A stretch of DNA of 64,000 nt from Antilocapra americana (GCA_007570785.1 ML664161.1:9513211-9577210); one strand, 5' to 3'; positions 11,583 to 23,194 are shown, counted from the stretch's first letter. Numbers and translations: made by a program. The notes: generated by a model from the letters alone, not told the origin.

Positions 11583-11784
11583 AAAGATATTTATGTATTT
11601 TTGGCTGTGTTGAGTCTTAGTTGTGATAGGCAGGCTCTCAGTTCTGGTGCTTAGGCTTAGTAGTTGCAACATGTGAGCTTAGTTGCCCCATGGCATGTGG
11701 GGCCTTGGTTCCTAGAACAGGGATTGAACCTGTGTCCTCTGCCTTGGAAGGTGATTCTTAACCACTGGACCACCAGGGACATCC
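11583..11784 (-). mobile_element. CHR-2-type SINE, full-length
   Basis: On the minus strand it starts GTCCCTGGTGGTCCAGTGG and runs through the B-box area to the GCAACTACTAAG and CAACACAGCCAAAAATAC tail. It sits against a (TC)n run at 11785-11798 and the 3' end of an older L1. Confidence 0.8.
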
Positions 11785-11829
11785 TCTCTCTCTCTCTATT
11801 ATTTTTTAATTGAAGTATAATTGATATAC

Positions 11830-12107
11830 TGGAGAAAGCAATGGCACCCCATTCCAGTACTCTTGCCTGGAAAATCCCATGGACAGAGGAGCCTGGTAGG
11901 CTGCAGGCCATGGGGTCACTAAGAGTTGTACACGACTGAGCATCCTTGCTTTCACTTTTCACTTTCATGCATTGGAGAAGGAAATGGCAACCCACTCAAG
12001 TGTTCTTGCCTGGAGAATCCCAGGGATGGGGAAGCCTGGTGGGCTGCTGTCAATTGGGTCACACAGAGTCGGACACGACTGAAGTGACTTAGCAGCAGCA
12101 GCAGCAC
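11830..12107 (+). mobile_element. BOV-A2 dimeric SINE
   Basis: Two BovB-derived monomers in a row, the first at GGAGAAAGCAATGGCACCCC, the second at GGAGAAGGAAATGGCAACCC, ending in the AGCAGCAGCAGCAGC tail. A perfect 11-bp duplication (AATTGATATAC at 11819-11829 and 12108-12118) flanks it. It inserted into the older L1. Confidence 0.96.
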
Positions 12108-12488
12108 AATTGATATACAATACTAGTCACAGCTGTACAACATAGTGATTTAAAATTTTTATAGATTATACTTCATTTATAGTATGAAATATTAACTATA
12201 TTTCCTATGCTGTGCAATATATCCCTGCAGTTTATTTTATAAATGGTAATTTGTACTTCTTAATCCCCTACCTCTGTCTTGCTGCTCCCCTTCCCTCTAG
12301 TTTATTTTCTATATCTGTGATTCTCTTTCTTTTTTGTTATATTCATTTGTTTTATATTTTAGATTCCATATATAAATGATAAAATAGAGTGTTTTTCTTT
12401 CTCTGACTTATTTCACTAAGCATATACTCTCTAGGTCCATCCACATTGTTGCAAGTGGCAAAATTTTATTTTTTATGGCTGAGTATGT

Positions 12489-12532
12489 ATGAATATACAT
12501 ACATATATATACATATATATACACACAATGGA

Positions 12533-12567
<35 letters not shown>
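12489..12567. repeat. (AT)n / (ATAC)n microsatellite
   Basis: Alternating AT and ATAC tracts inside the L1 3' region, probably expanded from L1 text. Likely variable in length. Confidence 0.85.
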
Positions 12568-12568
<1 letters not shown>

Positions 12569-13612
12569 GCCACATCTTATCTATTCATTTGATGGATATT
12601 TAGGTTGTTTCCATATCTTGGCTATTGTAAATAATGTTGCTATGAACATTGGGGTTGTTATGAGCATCTTTTCAAATGAATGTTTCTGGGGTTTTTTGGA
12701 TGTATACCTAGTAGCGGAATTGTTGGATCATATGGTAGTTCTACTTTTAGTTTTTTGAGGAACCTCCATACAGTTTTCCATAGTGGTTGCAGCAATTTAC
12801 ATTTCCACCAAAAGTGTACAAGTGTTTTCTTTTCTCTATACCCTCACCGATATTTGTTATTTGTATTCTTTTTTTGATAGTCATTCTGACAGGTGATCTT
12901 ATTGTGGCTTTGATTTGCATTTCTCTGATGATTAACCATGTTGAGCATTTTTTCATGTGCCCATTAGCCATCTATTTGTACTCTATGGAAGATTTCTATT
13001 CTGGTCTTCTGCCCATTTTTAAATTGGGTTGTTTCTTTTTTTGATATTAAGTTGTATGAGCTGTTTACATATTTCATATGTTAACCTGTTATCAGTCATA
13101 TTATTTTCAAATACTTTTCTCCCATTAAGTAGGCTGTCTTTTTTGTTTTGTTGTACATTTCCTCTGCTGTGCAAAAGGTTATAAGTCTAATTGACTCCCA
13201 TTTATTTATTTTTGCTTTTGTTTCCTTTGTATTAGGAAACAGATCCTAAAATATTGCTACAATTTATGTCAAATAATGTTATCCCTATGTTTTTTTCTAT
13301 AAGATTTTACTTTCTAGTCTTCCATTTAGGTCTTTAATCCATTTTGAGTTTATTTTTATATATAGTGTGAGAAAATGTTCTAAGTTCATTCTTTCACATG
13401 TAGCTTTCCGGTTTCCCCATCAACATTTAGTGAAGAGACTGTTTTTCCCCATGCATATTCTTGCCTCCTTTGTTCTAGATTAATTGACCATAAATTTGTG
13501 AGTTTATTTCTGCACTTTCTATTCTGTTCCATTGATCTATGTGCTAGATTTTTGTGCTAGTACCATACTGTTTTGACTACTGTAGCTTTGTAGTGTAGTC
13601 TGATGACATTTT

Positions 13613-14900
13613 ACAATTTGTTTTAAGATGTTTCTAATAGCTTAGACATTTTTATGATGGCATCTTTAAAATCTTTGTCAGAATAATTATAGTAGCTCTA
13701 ACATCTTTATGTTACCATCAGTTGATTGCCTTTTATCATTCAGTTTGAGATCTTCCTGTTTCTTGGTATGATGCATCATCTTCAGTTGAAATCTAGACAT
13801 TTAGGGTACTAATATTATCAGATCTGGATCCTATTTAAGTCTTCTGCTTAAGCTGAATTTTTCTGACAGTGTTATGGCAAAAGATGGCAGGGCCATTGCC
13901 TCATTACTGCCAGGTGGGGATAGAAGTTCAGGTTCTATGCTCAATCTCCATTGACTTGAGGAAGGGGTTCCTCATTACTTTTGGATAGGGATGAACATTC
14001 AAATATTCAAGCTCCTCACAAAGTTTACACTGATAACTCTCTAGCAGTACCTCATCACTACTCCTCATGTGACCTCTGCTGACATCACATTGAGAAGGGA
14101 AGCTCATGATTGTTTGGAGCTGGTGAAAATCCTGATCATCTACTAGGCCTCCTCTGACACCATATCTAGTGGGGATGAACATTCAGCCTTCCTATTTGGT
14201 TTCTTTGACACCAAACTTTTAGGGTGGGAATGTTGAGACACCTTATTATAGCCTAATGAAGGTAGGATTCTAACTCCTCACTTGGGCTTTGCTGATGTGG
14301 ATGGGGGTTTGGATTTTCAATTTTTTTTTTTTTTCCTGTGGTGTTTGGCTGGAGTAGAATGATTATTTGCCTAAGAGCTTTCCATCTTCAGTGGTTCAGA
14401 GGTAAAGAATCTGCCTGCAATGCAGGGCACCTGGGTTGAATCACTGGGTCAGGAAGATTCCCTGGGGGAGGAAATGGCAACCCACTTCAGTATTCTTATC
14501 GGGACAATCTCATGGACAGAGGAACCTGGCAGGCTATAGTCCATGGTGTTGCAAACAGTTAGATACAACTGAGTACTGAGCACAGGCTGCCTTTTTCCTT
14601 GTCCTTTGGCTGGATGGAGCAGGATTTTGTTGGGGTTTCTTTTTTGTTTGTTTCTGAGTTACCAGGTTTCATCATCAAGTGTGGAATGTCTGAAGCAAAA
14701 AAATAAGTAAATAAAAGAAAATCCGGTGAACTCATCACCGTGTTATTGCTCAGGACTCTAGGTCATTTCTCTTTTCATTCCACCTTTCGGTGTCTTATAT
14801 TTGTTTTACATATAATGTCCAAAGTTGTGCTTAATGTGAGGAATAGGGAAAAGCATGTCTCCTCCATATTCCTGTAAGTGGAAGTACTCCACCATTGCTT
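13613..14900 (-). repeat. old L1M/HAL1-like LINE sequence, interrupted by a SINE
   Basis: Plus-strand landmarks include TTTAAAATCTTTGTCAGAAT, TCTTCCTGTTTCTTGGTATG and TTGAAATCTAGACATTTAG, typical of the inverted 5' region of L1M/HAL1. A Bov-tA interrupts it at 14378. The right limit is approximate. The 84-codon frame at 13928-14182 is repeat-derived. Confidence 0.5.
14378..14585 (+). mobile_element. Bov-tA SINE
   Basis: It has TCTTCAGTGGTTCAGAGG at the head, AATCTGCCTGCAATGCAGGG, the body AGGAAATGGCAACCCACTTC, and the tail ACAACTGAGTACTGAGCAC. Diverged, with no clear target duplication. Confidence 0.9.
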
Positions 14901-16539
14901 TTAAAAAAATGATTCCTGACTTTTATTCCTCAGGAAGATGTATTTTTATTTCTTGAATCCATTTTGCCAGTTGCTTCTAAAGATCGTTATCAGTATGATG
15001 AAGTGAATAACTGAGGCTGAAGGGGGTCTCCTCTCCATCAGAGGTATTAGGAAGTTAAAAGCTTCTCGATTGTCTTTCAATTCAATAAGAATGAAGACTG
15101 ACTTTATCCTGTCTCTGGGTTAGGCTCTCTAATTTAGGTCCAAATTTCACCAGCCACCTCATGTTCTCCAGGATCTCTTATTCAGCAGAAAGCCATTTAA
15201 GCAGAGTACACATATGTTTTACACACACAGTCTTGATGATGCTAAGAGATACAGGTGTGTTGGTGCTTGTGGCAGTTGTGTGTGTTTTAGATTATGGTCT
15301 TGTTCCTTCCTCCACATGTACACTTTAAGAAAGTTATAGTCAGGATGATAATCCTTTAGGGCTGCATGTAAAGGCACTTTTATTTTGCCCTTCTCCAAAA
15401 GATGAAAGGTATAATGAGTCCACTATAAATGACTGAATGAGCCACAAGTCAATTGCTCTGAACTTGTTAATCCTACTTTCGATACAGAATGGAAGATGTC
15501 CTATGGTTCATTTAGCTACCAAGTGGTATAAGCTGATATTTTGTTATTCTCCAGACTTACAAAAGACTGCAAAACTTAACCTATAAATACATGCAGTAAG
15601 ATGCTGACTGCCAAGCAAAGGAGATACTTAGGCAATTTAGAGACAGTAACTTTTAGAATGAATGGCAGACTCACCCTTCAGTTCAAATGAAATTGAAATA
15701 TATGCTCTCCTCCCTTGCCCCAGAATATTTCACTGAACTTCTGAAAGATGCATTTAGAAAAGTTTTTACAGAGATAAAAATACTAGTAGGTTAGGAGTAA
15801 TATGAGTATTTCCAATTTCTGTTTTAGTCACTTCCTTATATTGTTAGCTCACTAGTAGGACAGGCAGGGAGGGATTCCTGGAAGTGGAGCAATAAACAGT
15901 GTGCTGTCCATTCCCGAACATATGCCTCTGTGCTGTGAGCTAAGGTGTGCAGGGGTTACAGAAGTATGTGCTTCTGAAATTCTGTTTTCATGGAGATACT
16001 GGTGCATTTCAAAGTGCTTAGTTAATGCGCCAGAAAGTGTAAGCCATAGTAGAAATACTACAGGAATGACCAGACTTCCAAGCTGTCCTCGTGGGGTTCT
16101 GCTGTTGCAGGGAGAAGGGAAATTGTGAGCTCTCAAAGCAACCTAAACAGATAGATCTGTAAAGGGAGACACGGTGAAGGAGGACAGTAAGAGTACCACG
16201 TTCCAGGGGCTAGTGGGTCCCGTGCTTCAGAGTTGGTCCTACATCTGCTGCAAAGCAGCCTGGGTAAGTCACCGTCTGGTTCTGTGAGCTGTGATCTGGA
16301 ATAGGATGGCTTCCTCCTATTGCCACTCACTGCTGAAAAGCAGATTCAAAGATCGTAGATTGTCTCCTTGGTTGTCTGACGGAATCTGAGCTTGGGTCAG
16401 GCAGTGTTCCTTGCACCATTAAATTTTAGTAGCTGCATTTGGTTTACCATAAGTGTTCTAGTTAATGACCAGGAACAAAGCCTTTGACCCAAACAAACTT
16501 GATTCGAAACCAAACACTGCCCCTTCAACGTAGGCTTGT
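14901..16539. other. no gene seen
   Basis: Unique-looking DNA without recognised repeats. Small open frames at 15852-16136, 15901-16128 and 16133-16330 overlap one another on opposite strands, with no splice context or recognisable product. Confidence 0.5.
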
Positions 16540-16690
16540 TTCCTTGTTAATTCTACAAAGCTCTTTCCCTCATTTTCCAAAGGAGAGATAATAACCCAAC
16601 TCTCGTAGGGTTGTTGCAGTCATTAAATACGATAAATTCTTGAAGTGCTTCACATATGCTAAGAGATCAGTGTTCATCACTGATGATGTC
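16540..16690 (+). repeat. MIR SINE, 3' part
   Basis: TTCCCTCATTTTCCAAAGGA, TCGTAGGGTTGTTGCAGTC and TTAAATACGATAAATTCTTG follow the order of the MIR core and 3' part. Confidence 0.7.
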
Positions 16691-17219
16691 TGTCATCACC
16701 ACATTATTCACTTTTTATCACATTGTTTATTTACCTGAAATTTTTTCTATAGCCTGTTTCCATTGTAATAGTTATTCAAAAGCAAACTTTAAACAGACTA
16801 ACATAGTTTGAGAATTTGTTGGATATCACAGTGTTTTATTAAGTATGTGAAGACCTAATCAATGGCTGATTAGTTTTGTCTACCCCTTGGTAAACTTCTG
16901 GTTAAAAAGGCACAGTTTCTAGATTCATGCTCCCTAGATGAGAGCCATGATAGATCCGACTCCTACACGGAAATATTTCTGTTGCAGAAATTTCTTGCCA
17001 AATCATCAAAGTTTCAGAATACTCTTAGCCAACAAGGTATATGAGAGGTATTCTCAGTTTTGGAGGAAAGGCTGAATACAGGTGGAAAGTGAGTGACTAG
17101 CAAATGCGGCTATGGAAAATATTTAACAAATTAACCACAAGCTTTTTCCTTTAAGTCAGAAGGCAAAGGTTTGTTCAATATAAGAGGTGACTGAAATCCA
17201 CCACGTATGAATATTTGGA
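16691..17219. other. no gene seen
   Basis: Unique non-coding DNA, AT-rich, with no recognised element. Confidence 0.5.
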
Positions 17220-18075
17220 GTGTTGCGCAGTGGCCAGGGGAGATGTCCAGAACCGAGACTCTCGGCTTTCTCTGCTTGCCAGGCTAGACGTGGCTTTGCT
17301 GTCTGTTTGAGGAAGCTCCTCTCTCCAGGTCTGACAGTTGCAAGGCTCAGCCTCTGACCGCAGTCAGGAGGTTCTGCCAGGGCTTTGGCAAAGGCTCCTC
17401 CACTACAGTTGCCAGTTTAGACACTTACTGGCACAGACTCATTGTCCCAGGAATTGCAGTGATTTATTTATTCCAGGCACCTGGCCTCTTCAGCCCCTTG
17501 GGCCTTGCCTCCCTGCCTCCTTCCCCTCGGCTTGGTCAGCAAAACAGCACTTGGGTTTCTGTGCACGATCTGCATTATGCCATGGATGGAACTGCTTAGC
17601 AGTGCTCGGAGCACACACTGTAAAGGAATTTGGGGATATGCTAATGAAGAAGCCCATAACCAGAAGCGGAAAAGATTCATAATCAACTTGCAGTAAATCT
17701 GTGGAGACTCCTTAAAGAACAAGACACACAGGAAAAGCCTGATTGCTGGAAAAACTGCTTTGCAAATGAGTGGTATGGTTGCTGAATCTTTGACGAGATG
17801 GCAGTCCTGTCAGACAGACACAACTGCAGGCCCCAACTGCGTATTAGTCAGCCCAGAGGCCTGGCCGGCCAATGAGTGATAGCGCCACACGCGCAGTCTC
17901 TCTCAGCAGAGTTTGCTGGAAATACTCAGGTTTGCATGTTGAAGTGGAAAGTAAATAAAACGCTCCAGTTTGTTCTTTCCTCTCCCTCTTGGTTGGTTAA
18001 CTGCCCCAGCCCATCTCCCCAGTTTGTGCTTTCCCCTGCATGGTCTGCCCATGTCAGCAGCCTTGCCTAGAACAG
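17220..18075. other. GC-richer unique block, possible regulatory element
   Basis: This part is free of recognised repeats and more GC-rich than its surroundings. It contains GCCTGGCCGGCCAATGAGTG near 17860, with an inverted CCAAT-like ATTGG reading on the minus strand, and a few CpGs close together near 17870-17890 (GCGCCACACGCGCAG). Small open frames run in both directions (17338-17682 plus, 17468-17722 minus) but none is recognised. It could be an enhancer, an alternative first exon, or simply old unique DNA. The sequence alone does not decide. Confidence 0.2.
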
Positions 18076-19099
18076 AGTTGCTAAGTGATATGCAATTCTA
18101 TCCCCCTTTGATCTTAAAAAGCAAATGAGTGAATCAATGAATGTCATTTGTTTGACAGTGAGTATGATTTATAAGTTAAGCTTTTGAGGTAAAAAGGAAC
18201 CCCCAAAGCTAAATATTTTATAATAAATCCACATAGGTGCTTTAAGCTTTAAAGTTTAAAGATATCCACCTAAACTCCATTTGTTGGATTCATGAAGGAT
18301 TATGATGTACTGTGTTATATTTTATTATTTGAAATTTTAAGATAGCATTTTTTTCTCATGAAAATTCATAGAATCATGATTAAATGCCAAAGTATCTCTC
18401 ATTACTTTTAAAGTAACAAAGTTTTATTTCTCTTTATTTAGTCTCAAATCAGATCTAGAGACATATCAGAATAAGACAATATTTTATGTCATACCAGATT
18501 AAATTTTGATCTTCACAGTGTGAAATTTAGACTTTGTACATGAAGAGCCAATAACTTTGTCTTCTGAATTGTAGACAGTGTTGCTTAAGTGTTTCTCTAA
18601 ACCGAGTCTCTGGTGAGAAGAAATAAGAATGTTCCAACTCAACAGTTGGCATCTTTTTTTCTTTAAAGACTCCTTTTTCTACAGATTCCTTTTTCTATTT
18701 CCTTCAGGTCTAGTGCATTATGGGTCTTAGGATTCAATGCACAGTAACACAAAATCATAGACCCTGACGTTACTAAGTATGTGAAGACACTGTATTTCTC
18801 AGTAGGCTGTGGTTTGCCCAAGGTCCCACAAGTGGGGGGTCAAGAATTTGTAGATTGAGGCTTTGTATAGTTTCTGGTTATAGGTGGAGACTAAGGAACA
18901 GAGGAAGGGGAGCCTATACCAGTGGATTACATGGAGAGACTAAACCAAAGATTCCTTAGTGACCTCTTTGGCTCAGATTGCAAGAACTTTATTTTGAGAA
19001 CTGAAGATAGACAAACTGGACAGATTTTACTTTGACTGGAGGTCACCATAATTCCCCTTTTGGCCTCATCCCTGAATGCTCAGCCATACATAAAATAAT
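18076..19099. other. no gene seen; possible MIR remnant at 18770-18850
   Basis: AT-rich DNA. The stretch TTTGCCCAAGGTCCCACAAG near 18812 recalls inverted MIR text, too short to be sure. Nothing else is recognised. Confidence 0.45.
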
Positions 19100-19129
19100 G
19101 CTGGTTGGTTGGGCTTTTTCAGTTGTATA

Positions 19130-19311
19130 AAGCTTGGGCTTTTATCAAGAAAGAGATTAGGCTGTAAGGTCAGATCAAATCCTGATTCCACCACTTCCTG
19201 ATTTTTAGAAAATTGCTAAACTTCTCTGTTTATAATAAATTATGCCGTTTACCCTATGTGAGGGTTAGTGAGTTGGTATATGTAAAGTGAATAAGAGTGT
19301 TGGATTGTATT
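19130..19311 (+). repeat. MIR SINE
   Basis: AAATCCTGATTCCACCACTT, TTGCTAAACTTCTCTGTTTA and GTGAGTTGGTATATGTAAAG follow the MIR order. Confidence 0.75.
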
Positions 19312-19325
19312 AAGAGCTCAGTTGA

Positions 19326-19372
19326 CCCATGGTGATATCATGTCATTGTTTGGCAAAACTAATAAAAAAAAA
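19326..19372 (+). mobile_element. 47-bp L1 insertion (extreme 5' truncation)
   Basis: The inserted bases are only the last part of the bovine L1 3' end, with CCATGGTGATATCATG and GGCAAAACTAATAAAAAA, matching the inverse of the left ends at 9602 and 61975. A perfect 14-bp duplication, AAGAGCTCAGTTGA, flanks it (19312-19325 and 19373-19386). The poly(A) and the duplication together show a real retrotransposition event, not a leftover fragment. Confidence 0.9.
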
Positions 19373-19439
19373 AAGAGCTCAGTTGAACATTAATTTTTCT
19401 TTCATTTTGATGGTCTGACTTTCAAAAGACCCAGTTTTT

Positions 19440-19560
19440 CAGAGAAGAGAGGGGATTTTGAATCTTAGTTCATTATCCTTATTTTACAGATGAGAAAACT
19501 GAGGCCTGGAGAAAGGACGTGGCTTTGAGCTAATTTGAGACAGACCCAGGTCTCTGAATG
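19440..19560 (-). repeat. MIR SINE fragment
   Basis: TTATTTTACAGATGAGAAAA and CTGAGGCCTGGAGAAAGG are inverted MIR text. Confidence 0.75.
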
Positions 19561-19589
19561 TTAGTTCAGGATGTTTTCTACTGTATTTA

Positions 19590-20675
19590 GTTCAGTTCAG
19601 TGCAGTTGTTCAGTCATGTCTGACTCTTTGCAACCCCATGAACCATAGCATGCCAGGCCTCCCTGTCCATCACCAACTCCCGGAGTCCACCTAAACCTGT
19701 GTCCATTGTCGGTGATGCCATCCAACCATCTCATCCTCTGTTGTCCCCTTCTCCTCCTGCCCTCAATCTTTCCCAGCATCAGGGTCTTTTCAAATGAGTC
19801 AGCTCTTTGCATGAGGTGGCCAAAGTATTGGAGTTTCAGCTTTAACATCAGTCCTTTCAATGAACACCCAGGACTGATCTTAGGATGGACTGGTTGGATC
19901 TCCAAGGGACTCTCAAGAGTCTTCTCCAGCACCACAGTTCAAAAGCATCAATTCTTTAGTGCTCAGCTTTTTTTATAGTCCAACTCTCACATCCATACAT
20001 GACTACTGGAAAAACCATAGCCTTGACTAGATGGACCTTTGTTGACAAAGTAACGTCTCTGCTTTTTAATATGCTGTCTAGGTTGGTCAAAACTTTCCTT
20101 CCAAGGAATAAGCGTTTTTTAATTTCATTGCTTAAATCACCATCTGCAGTGATTTTGGAGCCCAGAAAAATAAAGTCAGCCACTGTTTCCTCTGTTTCCC
20201 CATCTATTTGCCACAAAGTGATGGGACCATATGCCATGATCTTAGTTTTCTGAATGTTGAGCTTTAAGCCAACTTTTTCACTCTCCTCTTTCACTTTCAT
20301 CAAGAGGCTCTTAAGTTCTTTACTTTCTGCCAGAAAGGTGGTGTCATCTGCGTATCTGAGATTGTTTATGTTTTTCCTGGCAATTTTGATTCCAGCTTGT
20401 GCTTTCTCCAGCCCAGCGTTTCTCATGATGTACTCTGCATCTAAGTTAAATAAGTAGGGTGACAATATACAGCCTTGACTTACTCCTTTTCCTATTTGGA
20501 ACCATTCTGTTGTTCCATGTCCAGTTCTAACTGTTGCTTCCTGACCTGCAAGCAGGTTTCTCAAGAGGGAGGTCAGGTGGTCTGGTATTCACATCCCTTT
20601 CAGAATTTCCCATAGTTTATTGTGACCCACACAGTCAAAGGCTTTGGCATAGTCAGTAGAGCAGAAATAGATATT
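19590..20675 (-). mobile_element. BovB LINE, 5'-truncated
   Basis: The left edge is the inverted BovB end (TTCAGTTCAGTGCAGTTG, then TTCAGTCATGTCTGACTC). It runs to the RT domain at about 20675. The edges TATTTAG (about 19585) and TATTTTAG (about 20680) resemble a short target duplication with one extra T. It contains two open pieces of ORF2 on the minus strand. Confidence 0.95.
19956..20564 (-). pseudogene. BovB ORF2 fragment with YADD box
   Basis: A 202-codon open piece of the BovB reverse transcriptase. It has SQGCILSPYLFNLDAEYIM, the catalytic YADD box at 20343-20354 and the thumb region up to ESWTIKKAEH. One glutamate codon of the usual SEEEL run is missing (in frame) near 20320. A separate open piece (19597-19935) holds the C-terminal end in another frame. 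It is truncated and not functional. Confidence 0.9.
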
Positions 20676-20689
20676 TTAGCCTCCCTGTA

Positions 20690-21320
20690 AATAAGCCTTT
20701 GTTCTACTTGTGGATAGAAGACAGAATTTGACCACTTCTTTAGCCACTGGGTTCAGGGTTCAAACCACCAATATTATTCTCCTGTATCACTGAGGTTACC
20801 TCCTAACTTGTCTCCTTGATTCTGCCCTTGTCCTCTTCAATGTGGCCTCAATCCAGCAGCTTAGAGTAGTTTTTGTTTTTCTGTTTGATAAGGCATGACA
20901 TCCTCTCCCCTCTCGTTTCATCTCCTATTACTCTTGTCATTCTGTTCCAGTCACCTTGCTCTCCTTGCAGATCCTTGTACCTGGTGGGCACTCTCCAATC
21001 TCAGGGTCTCATGTTTGCTGTTTCCTTTACTTGGAATGCTTCTCACCAGATATTTGCATGATTTTCATTTTTTCAGATATTCATTCAGTCCTCACCTCAG
21101 TGAATCCTGCCCTGACTGTTCTATTGCAGTTGCAATCATCTGCTACTCTCCATTTTCCTTTCCTGATAGGTGTTACTTATATTCCATATTTCTTTAGATA
21201 GTTTATTGCCTACTTTTCTATAGCAGAATGAAAATATCATGACGGCACTGCTTTTTCATGGCTCTGTCTCCAATGTCTAGAACAGTGTCTGCCCCAGACA
21301 CTGATCGCCGGAATGAGCAG
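20690..21320 (+). repeat. L2 LINE 3' part
   Basis: It reads as L2 3' text: TTTACTTGGAATGCTTCTCA, CAGATATTTGCATGATTTTC, TCCTGCCCTGACTGTTCTAT, and AATGTCTAGAACAGTGTCTG at the end. The three overlapping open frames at 20873-21201 are products of this repeat. Confidence 0.75.
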
Positions 21321-22062
21321 TGTGGTAACAGGACCTGTGGGTTATTCAAAAGGGTGTATTTTCTCAGATATTTTTGTTACAGAATAAAGCTAAGCAAAGT
21401 GTGATACTCTTATTAAAGAATCCTATTGTGGCAAGGGACTTTCCAACACAAGAAAATTTACTGCACCTTTTTAAAAAACATAATCTACTTATTTTTGCAT
21501 TTGTACAGCTAAACCAGCATACATATATCTTTCTGGAGTTAATTACTGGAAAGGAAATATTCTGTAAAGCCAAACCGAAACAAGAGTCACTTTCCTAAAA
21601 CTCTATAAAGAATACAGTGTTTTAGTTCTGGTGAATTAGAAAATAAACACAATTGGCACACTCTTTCTCTTTCTGGGTCCTTACAGAAATCTCAAAGATA
21701 ACAAAATATAGACAGGAGGTCAGCACTCATGAATCAGATTTCATCTTGATAGTCTTTTTATAGACCTGTAACAAAGTGGAGCTCTGAAAATTGTGTTAGG
21801 TAATAGGGATTCTGATCCTTTAACTCCATGGAACTGGGAGGTGCTGCTATAATTCTGCTGCTTCAGATGAAAATTTCAAGTGTTTTCATTAGGTACAACA
21901 GCTGTTTCTATTACAGATAACAGATCTCAGAGGTGGTGATGCTGATATCAACTTCTAGTGGGCTCAGAACGTAGTATAGCTTGTACAATTAGCTTTTTTT
22001 TTAATTATTTTTTTTTCTGCACATGCAAATTAACTCTGTAGCAGTAAAAGGAAATTACTTAC
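21321..22062. other. no gene seen
   Basis: AT-rich unique DNA. Opposite-strand open frames at 21364-21598 mirror one another and have no recognisable product. Confidence 0.5.
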
Positions 22063-22151
22063 TTGCTACTGGAATCGTCTGAAAGTGATGCTATCATGCT
22101 TTGTAGTGTCGCATTAACCAAATTAAAAGCCCTTGGGAAAAATTTGGCACC
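22063..22151 (-). CDS. candidate exon E of the same gene (tentative)
   Basis: On the minus strand a strong donor (AGCAA|GTAAGTAA) closes an open stretch of 89 nt that would start in phase 0 after GGAACAG|, as exon D requires. It would encode 29 codons plus two bases, including AFNLVNATLQSMIASLSDDS. The weak point is the acceptor, whose upstream sequence is purine-rich. An open stretch of this length arises by chance fairly often. It could be a real exon with a different acceptor, or a decoy donor in an intron. A downstream AAG acceptor at about 22127 gives a different phase and would break the chain. Confidence 0.25.
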
Positions 22152-22499
22152 CTGTTCCTCCCCATTCACATCTTCCTAAAGACCTCTCAGGAGCTTCCAT
22201 TTAGAAAGCTGGGATCATTACCAGGGCTTTTAATTTGGAAAGATTGGCTGCTCACCAGTGAGTCTTTCTAGTTACCCGGTGGTTGGGTGGAGTGGCTCTG
22301 AGGTGTTCCAATCTCAGAGGCCTTGAACTTGCCTATTGCCCCGACTCCTGCTTGCTTGCAGATATGTATGGCTTCCAGTCCGGGTCCCCGATCCATGGCT
22401 CCACTGCTAAAGCTTGTCTCTAAGGTGGATGCTATCGTCACCTCATCCTTTCCACGAATGCACGGATCACTCCACTTTGAAACACTGACATCTGTTTCT
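22152..22499. other. no gene seen
   Basis: Unique DNA between the candidate exon and an LTR-like stretch. The 62-codon frame at 22323-22511 is not recognised. Confidence 0.5.
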
Positions 22500-22960
22500 C
22501 CAACCCTGTGATTCAGAGCTGGCCTATGACTGCTTTGACTGATAGAATATGGTGACAGTTGCTATCCTAGAACTGGACTTAGACTTTTAGAAGACTAATG
22601 GTTTTTTACTTCCTTTTTCTTGAGATACGTCCTCTTAGAACCCAGCTCTTATGCTGTTGAAAGCCTAATTCACATGGAGAGGCCATATTTAGGCACTCTA
22701 GTCAATGTCTCAGCTGACTAATATCAGATTGTCAACCATATGAGGGAGCCATCCTTGAATCCAGAACATTTTAGCTGTCAGGTGACTCCAGCCCAAGGCA
22801 CAGACGTCATCTGATTGAACTGCAGGAGAGACAGCAAGCAAGAACAACCTGGCTGAGGCTAGTCAATCCATAGACCTGTGGGAGATAATTTTGTTCTAAA
22901 CCGCTATATTTGGGATGATACTTAACACAGCAGTAGAGTAACTGCAGTGAGGACAAAGTA
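22500..22960 (+). repeat. MLT1-like LTR, old
   Basis: The order of text resembles a MaLR LTR: TGACTGATAGAATATGGTGA, CACATGGAGAGGCCATATTT, CCAGCCCAAGGCACAGACG, and an end with AACACAGCAGTAGAGTAACT. No internal retroviral sequence is present. The subfamily is uncertain. Confidence 0.5.
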
Positions 22961-23194
22961 TGAAGCTGCTGGCTGAGTTCTGTGAATGTGGACGTCAGAT
23001 CACTAGCTTAGGGTGAGGTGAAACTTTGCCTACAAAGTGCAGGCAGGTGTAGACAAATGTCAGTCACTCTTCCACCTTTTTGGCTGGAATTTCATAATTG
23101 GACTATTCTGTTATTTCTTGGATTTGTAAATATAAATATTTACTGTACAAATGCAAATATTTCTTAGAGGGATACTGGTTTAAACCAGGGTACA
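22961..23194. other. no gene seen
   Basis: Short unique stretch, nothing recognised. Confidence 0.5.

Larger units (their letters stand above)
11800..13612 (-). mobile_element. older L1, 5'-truncated, carrying a BOV-A2
   Basis: The left end is an L1 3' end (TTTTTTAATTGAAGTATAAT) and the body reads as inverted L1 3' UTR and ORF2: CCATATCTTGGCTATTGTAA, TTTCCATAGTGGTTGCAGC, TTTAATCCATTTTGAGTTT and GTACCATACTGTTTTGAC. Its frame is broken by many stops. A BOV-A2 lies at 11830-12107, and an (AT)n tract has grown at about 12489-12567. Confidence 0.88.

Noticed and set aside
20873..21201. three overlapping plus-strand open frames
   Set aside because: They lie in an L2 element, and overlap in different frames as chance frames do.
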